From Owenia fusiformis (Eukaryota; Annelida; Polychaeta; Sabellida; Oweniidae): 64,000 bases of DNA. A program made the position numbers and the translations under genes. The notes beneath the pieces were generated by a model. That model was given only the letters and a program-made list of their open reading frames with translations, ran no database searches and had not been told where the DNA came from. How positions within the stretch are numbered: position 1 is the stretch's first letter; each line of letters starts with the position of its first letter. The stretch lies in the NCBI GenBank assembly GCA_903813345.2, contig CAIIXF020000010.1, positions 8,796,349-8,860,348 of the forward strand, in the 5' to 3' direction. Positions 54,101 to 63,300 of the stretch are shown here, piece after piece.

Positions 54101-56980
54101 CCTTCAATTGAGTTCTATGCTAAAAGCTTGCAATAGTCACTTATTTCCATGATTTATCAAAGAGTGTTAGTTAAATCTGTCTGAAACTTGAATGGCATAC
54201 CATTAAATGACCCTGTCAATGAACATATTGTGATTAAACATGAAAATGTTGGTTGTCATACGATTAAACCATGGTTTTAAAGAATTTTAGCATAACATCA
54301 ATGGAGATTTGGCCCAAGTTTTTTAAAATGTCATGGAGAATGATTTAAGTGACATAAATGTGTACATCAAAGCTATTATTGTAGGAAACATATCACTGAA
54401 TTCAAATATGATATTAAAAACAAAGAAAAGTAAGTCATTAGAGGTAAAATGTGCAAATCTCATGAAAAAACGAGAATTAGCAAGATTTCAAAATCATTTA
54501 GAAACTCCTCTATTGTACTCCACAGAGTAGCAAACAACAGAAAATGAATGGATAATGATAGCTGCATCCCAATGAATAAAATGTGATTACCTAAATCGAG
54601 GTTTCATCACTTTCATTAATCTAAAATGAATTAGAAATTATTTTTCTATTTTCAAATTCTAAATTAAAATGTGCATGTAAGAAAAATTGGTTATGTCTTA
54701 GGCCCTAAGGATCTGAAACCTGCTGGTCAAAATGGAATTACGGACCAGTTGCAATGTTTTTCTCCTATACCCAGTGAAAAAATCAACTGGTCTGTATCAA
54801 AAAAACCTGATAATGACCAGCGGACCGGCCCTTAGGGGCTACATTGTAATGTGCTGGGAGGTTTAGGCTACAGGGTTTATACCGAGGGAAATATGTGGGA
54901 GACCGTATTGGCATCATTGGTTTCAATGCATTGTACTTCTGCCTTAGTTTCAAAGGCAATAAATTCTTTTTGAAGGGTGTCCTGAGATTCCAAAATTAAG
55001 AAATAATTGTACTTATTTGAGAAATTGATTTTAAAGTTTTATAAATTGAATTTTCTTTATTTTATTAAATAATATTCTTTGGTTTTTGAAGATTTTTTTA
55101 CAAAGCAAAACATTATTTTTCATTCTAGATACAATAACATGCATATTGGCATACTTTGTTTTAATATAAGATTGTTATAACTCCAAGTTTTGCAAGTCAC
55201 ATGACCAATTCTTAGAGAGTTGATTGGTTGAAACAGTTGATATCAGATATGACAATTTGAAATTAGAAATAAGCTGTTATTCCGGTGGGAAATTGTATCA
55301 ACTCCATTTCCATAGTTTTAAAAAAGGATCTTGCAAATTGTTTCAAGGTATGATATTTCATATAAGATATCTCTAGGGTGAGACCAGGTGACATACAAAA
55401 AATCAAGTTTCACATAGCAATACTAAGTAAGATACAGACCTCTAAACTTTCAAACCTTGATTTCTCAGTTCCGTAAAAATGTGAGATAGTACAAAGTTAT
55501 TCTCATGCGACGAAATGTCATTCGTGTACATTATGAATATACTTTTCCATATATTATTGCACAATGGTCTCCCAATTTCTTATTTTTGCCGTTCTACTGA
55601 CGAACTGAAGCAGTGAAATGGACTTTATATACTCTTAGATTCTCATATCTAAACCAAGGAGGATTGGCTCCCAGAGTGCACCACCGATATTCTGTCCCAT
55701 ATATGGGTATGTCGTAATACAAAATTCGAATTCAAACAGCCGCCATTTTGTTCACTTCAACATTTAAATCGTGAATTTTGGTCTTATTTCCAAACGAAAA
55801 ATTCCAAAACTCACAAGAAACGATCGAGATATTGGTTCGAATCTTTTGAACTGTTTATTTTGAATTTATAGTCGGTTTTAATTTCAGAAAATAACGACAT
55901 TTCGACGTTTTCATTGTTGGAAAATATCGAGTTTCGATCCTGGGAGCCAATCCTCCTTGTATCTAAACAAGACTGGCCATTCTGTCTCTAATAATGTGCT
56001 TCAAATCCAGTCTGATAAGTGTGTCAAAGTGGCAATATTCATTCGTAAAACCACACCAACGATATATATGAGTATAATCGAACTCATAACCTGCTCCAGT
56101 CAAATTCATCGCAAAGTGCTTCCAAGTGCTTTGATGTTTTATCAAAATCTCTTTTCCATGTGAATTAAGAATTCATAAGAATCGCCACGGAGGGTTTCAT
56201 TAGCAACAGGCGATTTTCGGTTGTTTTCAGAAAACTGCCTGTTGTTTTAAGGGACTTTTAAACTTTTCCATGTTAAATATATGATTTCCATTAATTTTGC
56301 CTGTTGTTTTCATTTATTTAGCCTGTTGTGAAAAGTTCTCGCGAAAGCCCTGATCATGTTTGGGTAGTTTGTTTTTTGTTTCACGTTGATTCAAATGCAA
56401 ATGTTAATTTTCCAGGCATGAGCCCCCGAAAGAATTTTTACCTGGTGACGAGATCTTCATTAGCTGCACCTTCGATTCACGCTCAAGAAAAGAAACCACT
56501 TACTACGGCGACGATACATCAGCTGAAATGTGCTACGGATTTTTCCAGTACTACCCAGTGAATGATAACTTGACAGCTATCGTGCAGTACAAAAACGTGG
56601 ATATCTGTGCACCTGCTAGCGACAAGAAAGTGATACAAGGGTGCAACGTTCGAGGGTTTATATTCAGCCCATCGGGACTGACAGACTTCTCAACTAATGT
56701 GTTGTCAAAATGCTCGGTGACTGGTGATACATGTAAGCCAGAATGCAAGGAGCTGGTCAAAGAAGCTAGGTTGAATGACAGGTGTATGGGTAACAATGAA
56801 GTTTACGCAACGATAAAGGGTCTTTTGAGGGAAAACCAGGACGTTCAAAGGGTCTGGAAAGGATTTGAGTCTTGCGATAACGAACTAGAGAAAGAGAAGA
56901 AGACGTCTTCTGCCTCCATTCTATCGACATCCATTTCACTTTTTAGTTGCGCTACTTGCTTCATCATTCTGATTACATGA
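44913..56980 (+). CDS. temptin-like/copper type II ascorbate-dependent monooxygenase (PHM/DBH/MOXD family), eight exons
   Basis: Secreted or membrane-tethered copper hydroxylase; the substrate (peptide, amine or other) cannot be told. Exons are 44913-45119, 46434-46566, 46718-46816, 47161-47340, 49101-49278, 51019-51262, 51536-51632 and 56416-56980, about 567 residues. An N-terminal hydrophobic stretch (about 4-13) fits a signal peptide. Residues 20-130 match temptin: YFQDKIPNG, VGHKN, GGGERNAFG, DSDNDGKTNGVELGDPNC. The catalytic core follows, with the paired His in VMHHMLLFGC (about 197-198), the third His in MHWNNP, the His-X-His of LLHMHYLGK and the Met ligand in AEMCYGF. All six copper ligands are therefore present. 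The C-terminus is hydrophobic (GPI signal or membrane anchor). No DOMON domain is seen. The exon 5/6 join is one base out of frame. A polyadenylation signal lies at 57103. Confidence 0.9.
46434..46566 (+). CDS. monooxygenase exon 2 (second half of temptin-like domain)
   Basis: Starts after acceptor ACATTTAG and ends at CACCCAG before GTAAAC (phase 1). It encodes KLCNADSDNDGKTNGVELG and DPNCEWTEGEAP, then SHPG. The Asp/Asn-rich loop looks calcium-binding-like. The longer frame from ATG 46297 is a different, wrong frame. Confidence 0.9.
46718..46816 (+). CDS. monooxygenase exon 3 (cysteine-rich linker)
   Basis: After acceptor TTTATAG. Encodes GVCEPWDSAECLAHNQWEFC and DSELFSCPAMDATG, with four cysteines. 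Ends before donor GTATTG in phase 1. It joins the temptin-like module to the monooxygenase core. Confidence 0.88.
47161..47340 (+). CDS. monooxygenase exon 4 (N-terminal copper domain, HHM motif)
   Basis: After acceptor GATTCTCAAG. Encodes VPALETNYYCITVELP and TPIINNTYVMHHMLLFGC. The two adjacent His are copper H-site ligands in PHM and DBH. Ends before GTATGT in phase 1. Confidence 0.95.
47341..49100 (+). other. monooxygenase intron 4
   Basis: 1.76 kb, GT-AG. It hosts the 700-bp Harbinger-like element at 47824-48523. Open frames at 47399-47907 are intronic. Nothing else is recognised in the remainder. Confidence 0.7.
47824..48523. mobile_element. 700-bp Harbinger-like element filled with ACG/CGTTC words
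   Basis: The left end CCCTACTATCACACCAAACT pairs with the right end (AGTTTGGTGTGATAGGGGGG). TTA occurs on both sides (47821-47823 and 48524-48526). The interior is strikingly CpG-rich, with AACG, ACGTTCT and GGACGTA words every 10-20 bases on both strands. No coding frame is present. Confidence 0.8.
49101..49278 (+). CDS. monooxygenase exon 5 (frame problem at its 3' end)
   Basis: After acceptor TTTCTTCCAG. Encodes LCGMDTVCRN, STWTLGLAGECFDKRAAFRI and GKNGYKYAVM, then AG before donor GTACGT. This leaves phase 2, but exon 6 starts in phase 0. Family members have a Gln before the MHW/VHY motif, so one C is probably missing from an ancestral CAG at about 49276-49277. The cause may be an assembly error or a true frameshift. 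Confidence 0.85.
49320..50175. repeat. CGGGAGCGGG / CCCGAGGG hairpin cluster in intron 5
   Basis: Several related palindromes. 49375-49460 has ATATCCCAAGGGATAT. A block with GAGCGGGATGGATATATTAT occurs twice as direct repeats (about 49645-49800 and 49990-50140). Between them is a hairpin around GAGGGACCAAAGGGACCGAG (49800-49960). Related hairpins lie at 43790, 50413 and 58640. Confidence 0.75.
50413..50670. repeat. hairpin pair with GACCGAGAGGCGAAGGCCC loop
   Basis: TAACGTCATTTCGAAGGGCA pairs with TGCCCGCAGAGATGACGTTA around ATATTGGACCGAGAGGCGAA. A second hairpin (ATTGCCGGTCA with TGACCGGCAAT) follows at about 50598-50630. Confidence 0.7.
51019..51262 (+). CDS. monooxygenase exon 6 (third CuH ligand and HMH motif)
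   Basis: After acceptor ATATTCCAG. Encodes MHWNNPELRSDYTDSSGLTL, YDAGYFLVGQ and ILGALLHMHYLG. It contains the third H-site His and the His-X-His M-site pair. Ends before GTAGGT in phase 1. Confidence 0.95.
51536..51632 (+). CDS. monooxygenase exon 7
   Basis: After acceptor TTCTTGTAG. Encodes KAGYLDHYRDGNKVGTFGRD and DVFSYDSPVNH. Ends CATAT before GTATGT in phase 2, so exon 8 completes a Met codon. Confidence 0.9.
51698..52457. mobile_element. 760-bp Tc1/mariner element with transposase relic, TA duplication
   Basis: The left end CAGGGTGTCTCAAAAAATGT pairs with TTTTTGAGACATCCTA. TA occurs on both sides. The interior keeps transposase C-terminal sequence (see 52080-52310). Confidence 0.8.
52080..52310 (+). 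pseudogene. Tc1/mariner transposase C-terminus remnant
   Basis: Reading through stops and shifts gives WGNLKNHVYASPNPRDLELL, KANI, stop, KEIQNIPPETF, stop, NVIDNVGERMQAVIE. This matches the WGxLKxxVY...IPPE...ERMQxxIE block that follows the last catalytic residue of Tc1/mariner transposases. A related relic is at 57900-58060. Confidence 0.75.
52577..55627. mobile_element. 3.05-kb fold-back element in intron 7
   Basis: Outer arms: 52577-52700 (AAAGTCCATTTCACTGCTTC onward) is the inverted copy of 55510-55627. Inner arms: 53030-53170 pairs with 55125-55275. Other features inside are the flipped block at 52705-52855 and the dispersed repeat at 54703-54840. No transposase was seen; the open frame at 54333-54530 has no recognisable domain. 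Confidence 0.8.
54703..54840. repeat. dispersed repeat, second copy of 10815-10960
   Basis: CCCTAAGGATCTGAAACCTG at the start and GGACCGGCCCTTAGGG at the end form short inverted ends. The middle matches the copy in receptor intron 1. Confidence 0.7.
55655..55959. mobile_element. 305-bp Mutator-like MITE with 9-bp target duplication
   Basis: The 20-bp ends CAAGGAGGATTGGCTCCCAG and their complement are perfect or nearly so. TATCTAAAC occurs at 55646-55654 and 55960-55968. A 9-bp duplication is typical of Mutator-like elements. A solo end of the same family is at 60999-61018. Confidence 0.88.
56416..56980 (+). CDS. monooxygenase exon 8 (Met ligand, C-terminal anchor)
   Basis: After acceptor AATTTTCCAG. 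Encodes HEPPKEFLPGDEIFISCTFD, SAEMCYGFFQYYP (methionine copper ligand), several cysteines, a charged segment and a hydrophobic end (ISLFSCATCFIILIT) before TGA. The last intron upstream is 4.8 kb and full of transposons. Confidence 0.95.
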
Positions 56981-57102
56981 ATAATGATTTGTGAACGTTA
57001 TGTACAATTGCATTGCAGTGTGTTGTGATTGCTTTGCTTGTAAGATTGGATTGGATTGGATAGGATAGGATAGTAATGAAAGATGTACATATTTTCAAGC
57101 AA

Positions 57103-57108
57103 AATAAA
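57103..57108 (+). terminator. polyadenylation signal of the monooxygenase gene
   Basis: AATAAA lies 123 bases after the TGA stop. It is preceded by a GGATTGGATAGGATA pentamer run at about 57047-57074. Confidence 0.6.
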
Positions 57109-57218
57109 CAATCAAAAAAGCTTACAAAATCATGAAAAGAATGTCATGAATAGGAGAAAAGGTATATTTTAGTTACATGTAAATCTGTATTTTTTCTAAA
57201 AACAATGGCTTAATTACT

Positions 57219-57405
57219 TAGATGCGAGTATGTAGTTACCAGTTTCGCCACCAGGTGGCTAATTCGGGGGAAATAGCATGGCAGACCATTACAAACTCCA
57301 TTAAGCTTGAATATTCATCAGTTTTAGTGGTTCACTTTTCATATTATCCTCATGTATCTCATAGTTATACAAATTAAAATATGTCCAGTAAAAGAAAATG
57401 TTATC
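57219..57405. repeat. dispersed repeat with CTCF-like core, second copy
   Basis: Matches 7956-8150. The core CCACCAGGTGGC is at 57248-57259. Confidence 0.65.
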
Positions 57406-57859
57406 TGCCTAACACAAGAAAAGATATATTTCACTTTTTGTGATTTTACAACATGGGGTCTATGGGAAATCTCCCCAGCCTAGAAGTCACATTTTCAGAG
57501 AAAATTTAATTTTCAATGTTGAAAAACTTTTCAAAACCACATTCCTAGATGTAATTTTACATGTAGATTCCAAATATACTGTCCCCTTAAGTTGTTCTAG
57601 GTCTCCTGGCTTGGGGGTATTGACAAATGGTTCTTCAAGTAGCCTCAGAGAAAAAGTACGAAATGTCAAATATTTGAATATAGTTAGACAATGTATTTTT
57701 ACAGAAAGATCAGGCATTCAAAAGTAACTGCCTTCATAGGAATTCTCGTTTGACCCTTGCAGTGTCTGGAGGGGTCGATCTTTTTGAAACCACTCTGAAA
57801 CTAAGGAAGAACTCCTTAATCATTTATTGATATTGACCTGGTTCTCTCTGATTGCTCTG

Positions 57860-58568
57860 TCGTCGTCATCCTCTAATCCTCGAGCTTCTTTCACTGGGGC
57901 TATTTGAAGGAGCGTTTTAAGCTAATCCCAAGCCAAAAGAGCTAGAACAACTTAAGGCCAACATTTGAAGAGAAATTCAAAACATTCCATCGAAAACATC
58001 TTCAAATGTGATGAAAAAATTCAATGTAGCAGTAAGGATGCGTGTTGTCATCAAAATATGAAATAAGAATTAAAGGGTTAAACATTAAAAAAGCAAGGCT
58101 GAACTAAAAAACTATGTATTTTGTATGTGTATGAAATAAAAAAGTAAAGGGTTAAAAAGTTCTGGTCCCAAAAAAATTTGGGGCCCCATGTATACATATA
58201 TATAAAATAAACTATAAGATACAAAAAAATTAAACAATATGGTATATACAAGTTTATCAGGGCGTTCGCTTATTGCTCAGATTTCTATGACGTTGATTGT
58301 GTTAGAGCATCATTCTCCTTACGTTTCAAAAAATAAAGGGTCAAAACATCGAAAAGGCAAGGCTGAACTAAAAATTGTGTATTTTGTATGTGTATGAATT
58401 AAAAAAGTAAAGGCTTCAAACATCAAAAAGGCAGGGCTGAACTATAAAACTGTGTATGTTGGATAAAAAATTACATGCTTCAGCTGATGACTATGCAAAA
58501 ATGCTTGAAAATACTGATTGCTTTATCTGCTGTCGATATACTTTTGAGTACATGTTTGAGACACCCTG
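57860..58568. mobile_element. decayed Tc1/mariner element, family of 51698-52457
   Basis: 57950-58060 aligns with 52190-52300 (TTCAAAACATTCCATCGAAA). The right end TTTGAGACACCCTG finishes at 58568. It is interrupted by the repeat at 58158-58328 and by two or three copies of an AAAGGGTTAAACAT...AAGGCTGAACTAAAA segment. The left end was not found. Confidence 0.65.
58158..58328. repeat. ~170-bp direct repeat, copy 1
   Basis: TTTGGGGCCCCATGTATACA through TTACGTTTCAAAA matches 59000-59171 closely. Confidence 0.85.
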
Positions 58569-58639
58569 TATATCATGTATATGCACTGTTTAAAAGATGG
58601 CAGTTTTGTATTGTAAAAACCACCACTCATCCAAGGCTT

Positions 58640-58800
58640 TCAGTATATATAGAGGTTATTTACTGGGAGGGATTCAATATGGGTTTTATTTCGAGGGACA
58701 ATATGATAATACTTCCCGAGGGCCCGGAGTGCCAGAGGGAAATATCATATTGTTACGAGGAATAAACACACATTGAATATATCGACCAGTAAATAGATTG
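58640..58800. repeat. hairpin with CCCGAGGGCCCGGAGTGCC loop
   Basis: ATTTACTGGGAGGGATTCAA pairs with TTGAATATATCGACCAGTAA. The inner stem CAATATGATAATA pairs with AATATCATATTG around CTTCCCGAGGGCCCGGAG. Same design as 43790, 49800 and 50413. Confidence 0.75.
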
Positions 58801-58807
58801 TTATCCC

Positions 58808-59000
58808 ATGCAGTGGCGAATCCAGAAGCTAAAAAAGGAGAGGGCCCAAATTTTGAGTCAGTAAAAAAATCGGCCACTTAAACCAAAAATTGGGCCCAAA
58901 TTTTGAAAAGTTAAGGCCTTCTTTGTGAAAATTTGGCCTAAAAAGGCATTTAAGGGCCAAACTATGCCAAAAAGGCCCACTTTTTGAGGGCCTACAAAAG
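58808..59000. repeat. GGGCCC-rich element, inverted copy
   Basis: Begins CAGTGGCGAATCCAGAAGCT and carries AGGCCC/GGGCCC words as at 42871-43428, but in the opposite orientation. Confidence 0.7.
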
Positions 59001-59171
59001 TTCTGGGCCCAAAAAAATTTGGGGCCCCATATATACCTGTATATAAAATAAACTGTAAAATACAAAAAAATTAAACAATATGGTATATACAAGTTTATCA
59101 GGGCGTTCGCTTATTGCTCAGATTTTTATGACGTTGACTGTGTTAGAGCATCATTTTCCTTACGTTTCAAA
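59000..59171. repeat. ~170-bp direct repeat, copy 2
   Basis: Direct copy of 58158-58328. Confidence 0.85.
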
Positions 59172-59344
59172 ACGTCTATTTTGAACTTTGTTTGGAAAAT
59201 ATGTTTCTCACATAAGAACATCATTATAGCACGCTCCATCGACCCAACTGAACGAAATAGAAGCTTTGTTTATCAAAAATACCTGGGAGGAGGTGAATAC
59301 CATTTACATGAGCGGGATTGGGCGGGACAATACGATATTTTTCA

Positions 59345-59455
59345 ATATCAAAAATATACCCGGATGTAGTAGTAGTAGTATCATGGGATAATATATAATA
59401 TTATATTTATATATTGTATTATATCATATTATATTATATTATATTATATTAGGGA
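59345..59455. repeat. simple repeats (TAG)n and (ATATT)n
   Basis: TAGTAGTAGTAGTA near 59367 is followed by about 60 bases of ATATTATATT. Confidence 0.85.
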
Positions 59456-59949
59456 CATTTGCTAAAGGGATATGTACAAAAAATAACAACAGCAAGAGAC
59501 ACTGATGGGATTTTCCATTTTTTTCAGCCACGCATTAAAACCAAGTAAAGTTTATGTAAGCTTATTCAACTTGTAATTGTAACATGTCAAGATCTGAAAA
59601 TAAAAATAAATGTAGGCCTATAGTATTCTTTGTATAATTTAACAATTTGTGTATGGAAATATGACTATTATCTCCTTTCAGCCATTTTGTTCTCTTCCAA
59701 AATTATAAAAGTCCCTTAGTGCTGAGCATTATTCCATGCCTATTCAAATTAATTTATAAAGCCCGGGCACCCGGCCCCTAATAGAATCACGTGTAGTATA
59801 CCCTTGCAAGATTTTCGTTTATGTTATGATTGTAACGTAATAAAATACTCCGTTATATTAATTAGACTGATCGTTTTCCCGTTTTTAATAACCTGCAAAT
59901 TTAATGTGTGTTCTGATTCAAATTTCCCGCAACATTTAAGTTGTATACT

Positions 59950-60010
59950 ATACTAGCCAATCAATATCTATTTCCGGTGACGTCATTAATCCAAGATGGA
60001 GTCTGAGGGT
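59950..60010 (+). promoter_or_regulatory. TATA-less proximal promoter of CERT
   Basis: Clustered motifs sit 110-170 bases before the start codon: CCAAT (59957-59961), an ETS-type TTCCGG (59972-59977) touching a full CRE TGACGTCA (59978-59985), then CAAGATGGAG, which resembles YY1 (about 59992-60001). This combination is typical of housekeeping promoters. No TATA box is seen. Confidence 0.5.
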
Positions 60011-60116
60011 GTATGAAAATTTTCAAAATTTCAATAATTATAATAAATATCTCCATTCATATGAATCAAAATGGTAAAATAATAAGTGCAAACTAACGTT
60101 GACAATACCACTCACA

Positions 60117-60353
60117 ATGTCAGAGGACAAAGATATCCTAAATCTAACAGATGACGAAGATAATGACGATTTTGAGGAAGAATCTCAACTTCCTGAAATT
60201 TCCGGCATTCTAAACAAATGGACAAATTACATTCATGGTTGGCAAGATAGATTTGTGGTTCTAAAAGAAGGAACACTGAGTTATTACAAGTCAGAGACTG
60301 ATACTACATTTGGATGTAGAGGAGCAGTTAGTTTAGCTAAAGCTATTATCACA
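60117..60353 (+). CDS. CERT1: CERT exon 1 (acidic N-terminus, first half of PH domain)
   Basis: 79 codons from ATG 60117 (MSEDKD). Another ATG lies six codons upstream at 60099. Ends AAAGCTATTATCACA before donor GTAAGT, phase 0. Confidence 0.93.
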
Positions 60354-63300
60354 GTAAGTTTGACAGTGTGTCTGTTACTTTCTCCCTAAAGTGGGGGTTT
60401 GTGTAAAAAACCAGGTGACCAGGTAGCCGGGTGACCATGTTACTGTAGAAAACGTAACAGAGACGTTTCATTTTTACCACATTGGTTTATTTTCGATGTA
60501 ACGGTTTATTTCAACATTGTGGAAATGGCTTCAAAATATTTGTAAGTTAAGAAAACGTTACATTACAAAGACGTTATGTTCTCACTAAATCGGTTCATTA
60601 CCGACTTTATTTTAACGTTGCAAAACGTTCTTACGATGTGAAATAACCTCAAAACGTGACATCGAAAATAATGTACATGTATCGTCCAGATCCAACGTTA
60701 TAAATAAAAAATAAATAAAATTCATAACCCTGCTAGGAACGTTCCCAGTCATCTGGTCACCCAGTTTTTTACACAAACCCCTAAAGTGGTGAACATAAAT
60801 TATTACTAACACTATTAAAAAGACATTCTGTAACATATGTCAAAAATTATTACCTCAGTGAATTGAGTGCTCTATTTTCTCCATCCCGGAACATACAAAT
60901 AGTAGAATTTGTGTCCATAATGACAAAAAGGAACTGATATTCACATGTTAATGCTGACTCTTCAAATGTTGAGGTGATTTTGGAGCCCGATTACGCCGCA
61001 AGGAGGATTTGCTCCCAGAATGCAACATGACACGTGCCAGCTTTCAAAATGCTGTAAATTAATTTTTTTTAACTTTTAGCCTCATGAATTCGATGAATGT
61101 CGCTTTGATGTTAGTGTCAATGACTGTCTTTGGTATCTCCGCACTGAGTCTGTAGAAGATCGTCAGAGATGGATAGATGGACTGGAGTTACATCGTCAGG
61201 CAGAGTCAGGCTATGGTAGTGAGAATTCATTAAGACGTCATGGCTCCATGTTGTCCCTAACCTCAGCAGCTAGTCTCTCCACAACTTCTACTTCATCTTT
61301 CAAGGTAAGCGAGATGTGTTATTGCTCTGTGGCCTATCACACATGTTAGTTTTCCTGTTATCTGCACTAAATATGCAGAATTAAGATTTTCTTAAATCCT
61401 AGTTTAACTACCCTCCGCGCAGAGTCTAGTTAAACTATACTCTGCCTAGTAGAGACCATATTACAGTTTAGTAACCCCGCCCCCACCACGGGTACCGGTG
61501 ACAGTTTGGGTAATAAATCACTTCTGACCTACGCGCTGACCTTTCTTCTATCAATCAGCGAGCTTGAAGAAACATACGCCAAATGCGTGCAAATTAAATA
61601 TGCGTGTGTCATTGGTCAATTCAACAATGACGTCTGAAGGAATGACCATATATAGAACGTGGGTCAAATTTGGCCGACGAACACTGATTGGCGCGGTGAG
61701 TTCACAGGTTTATTTTAGTTTGAAAGAGTGAAGACAAAGCTCTCTTTTAAGAAGTGAAGTCAAACGAATGCAAAGGGTATAGTTTAACCTATTTTGGTCA
61801 AAATTAACATGGATCTCAATATTTCACCCATTTTGCAGGGTGCAAACAGACAGGATAGCAGGTAATTTTCACCTGGTTGCTCTAATACTGGGGAGATCAC
61901 TGTGTGTACTTGTTTCATGAAAATATTATGCATGTTATATGGCTGATTTTCCAGAGGGGCCGTGGATTGAATGAGAAGTTGATGGAGATGGAAACATTCA
62001 AGGATATTCTCAGTAGACAAGTTGACACTTTACAGAACTACTTCGACTCTTGTGCCTCAGCCATTTCCAAATCTACCATTCACGATGGTAAGTTAGAACT
62101 AGATTTAAACTCATAAGGATACAATGTAAGATACTGTACATTTTGCATTTTTTCAAGCATCTTAAATTAACAAGCTAATGAATAAACTTCTTATATTAAT
62201 TTTAAATTAGCCACCTAGTGTGGGAACTTGTAACTGGTTACTGGCATATGGGAATTTTGGGTAATTTTGAAACTAGATAGAGCTTTTATTTGATGATTGG
62301 TTCAAATATTTGAAAGTATGTTTGGTTTTCACCTTTCCATGTCTGCCGGAAGTCTCTTGGCAACTCTTACTGGATGTCAATATCTAACTGCAAATTCAGA
62401 TTCAAGTGTGGGTTTTGAATGCGAGAGAGGTTCATCACAATATTATCATAATTATATGTAATTATTATTATTATGTTTGTGTTGCAGTTGCCCATGATGA
62501 CATAGATGAGGTTGATGACTATGATCAGCCATCTCTGGACCAAGCAGACAATGCTGCTGTTACAGACAAAGAAATATGTAAGTAAATATATAAAGGCAAT
62601 CTATCTACATAGATTGAAATCTAATGAATTGATTCAATTTTTACCAGCATATCTGAATTTCTTATGATGTACCATGTTAGTGAATAAAAAAAATGGCTTC
62701 ACCTGTTGTTGGCTGAGATCAACAGTTCATTTTCAAGTCAAATTATAATGAATGCAGGTCCATAGCTAGGGTTTTGAGTGAAACCCTTGGCGAAAATCTT
62801 TTTCACAATCATGCAGTCTCACCATTCTGAGCATTTTCCATGTGATTTTGTTCCAAATTTGTCAAAGTGGACCCCACCTGGATTTTTTGGGAAAAATGAA
62901 CCCCCCTTGGCAAAAGCTGGCTATGGGCCTGAAATGTGTCTTATTTTCCCGTGTGTCATTTTCCCCAGTCAATTACCAATGAGGGGTTTCATTCCTCTCA
63001 TAATCTTGTGTCATTGTAGCAAATGTCCTACGTCAACATGGTGCCCATGCATTGGACTTCAAGGGTGAAGCTTTCACATTCAAGGCTACAACAGCAGGCA
63101 TAATTGCTACGCTCAGCCATTGTATAGAGTTGATGAACCAGAGAGAAGAAGCTTGGAGAAAACGATTAGAGAGGGTATGATGCTTCTTTTTTTTATTTTT
63201 TGTTATGTAGGCCTTATACCCCACACAAGTCACTGTGTTAAGTTATAGAGGACAGGTATACCACACCAGAGTTGTAAATTTTCCAGGATGGCAGGTATTA

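Larger units (their letters stand above)
57109..59949. other. intergenic interval between the monooxygenase and CERT
   Basis: Filled with repeats listed separately. 57440-57727 holds an open frame with no recognisable domain and no splice context; it is not called. Confidence 0.5.

Noticed and set aside
57440-57727. 95-codon frame after the monooxygenase gene
   Set aside because: It has no domain, no splice context and an antisense shadow of similar length, in a repeat-rich interval.
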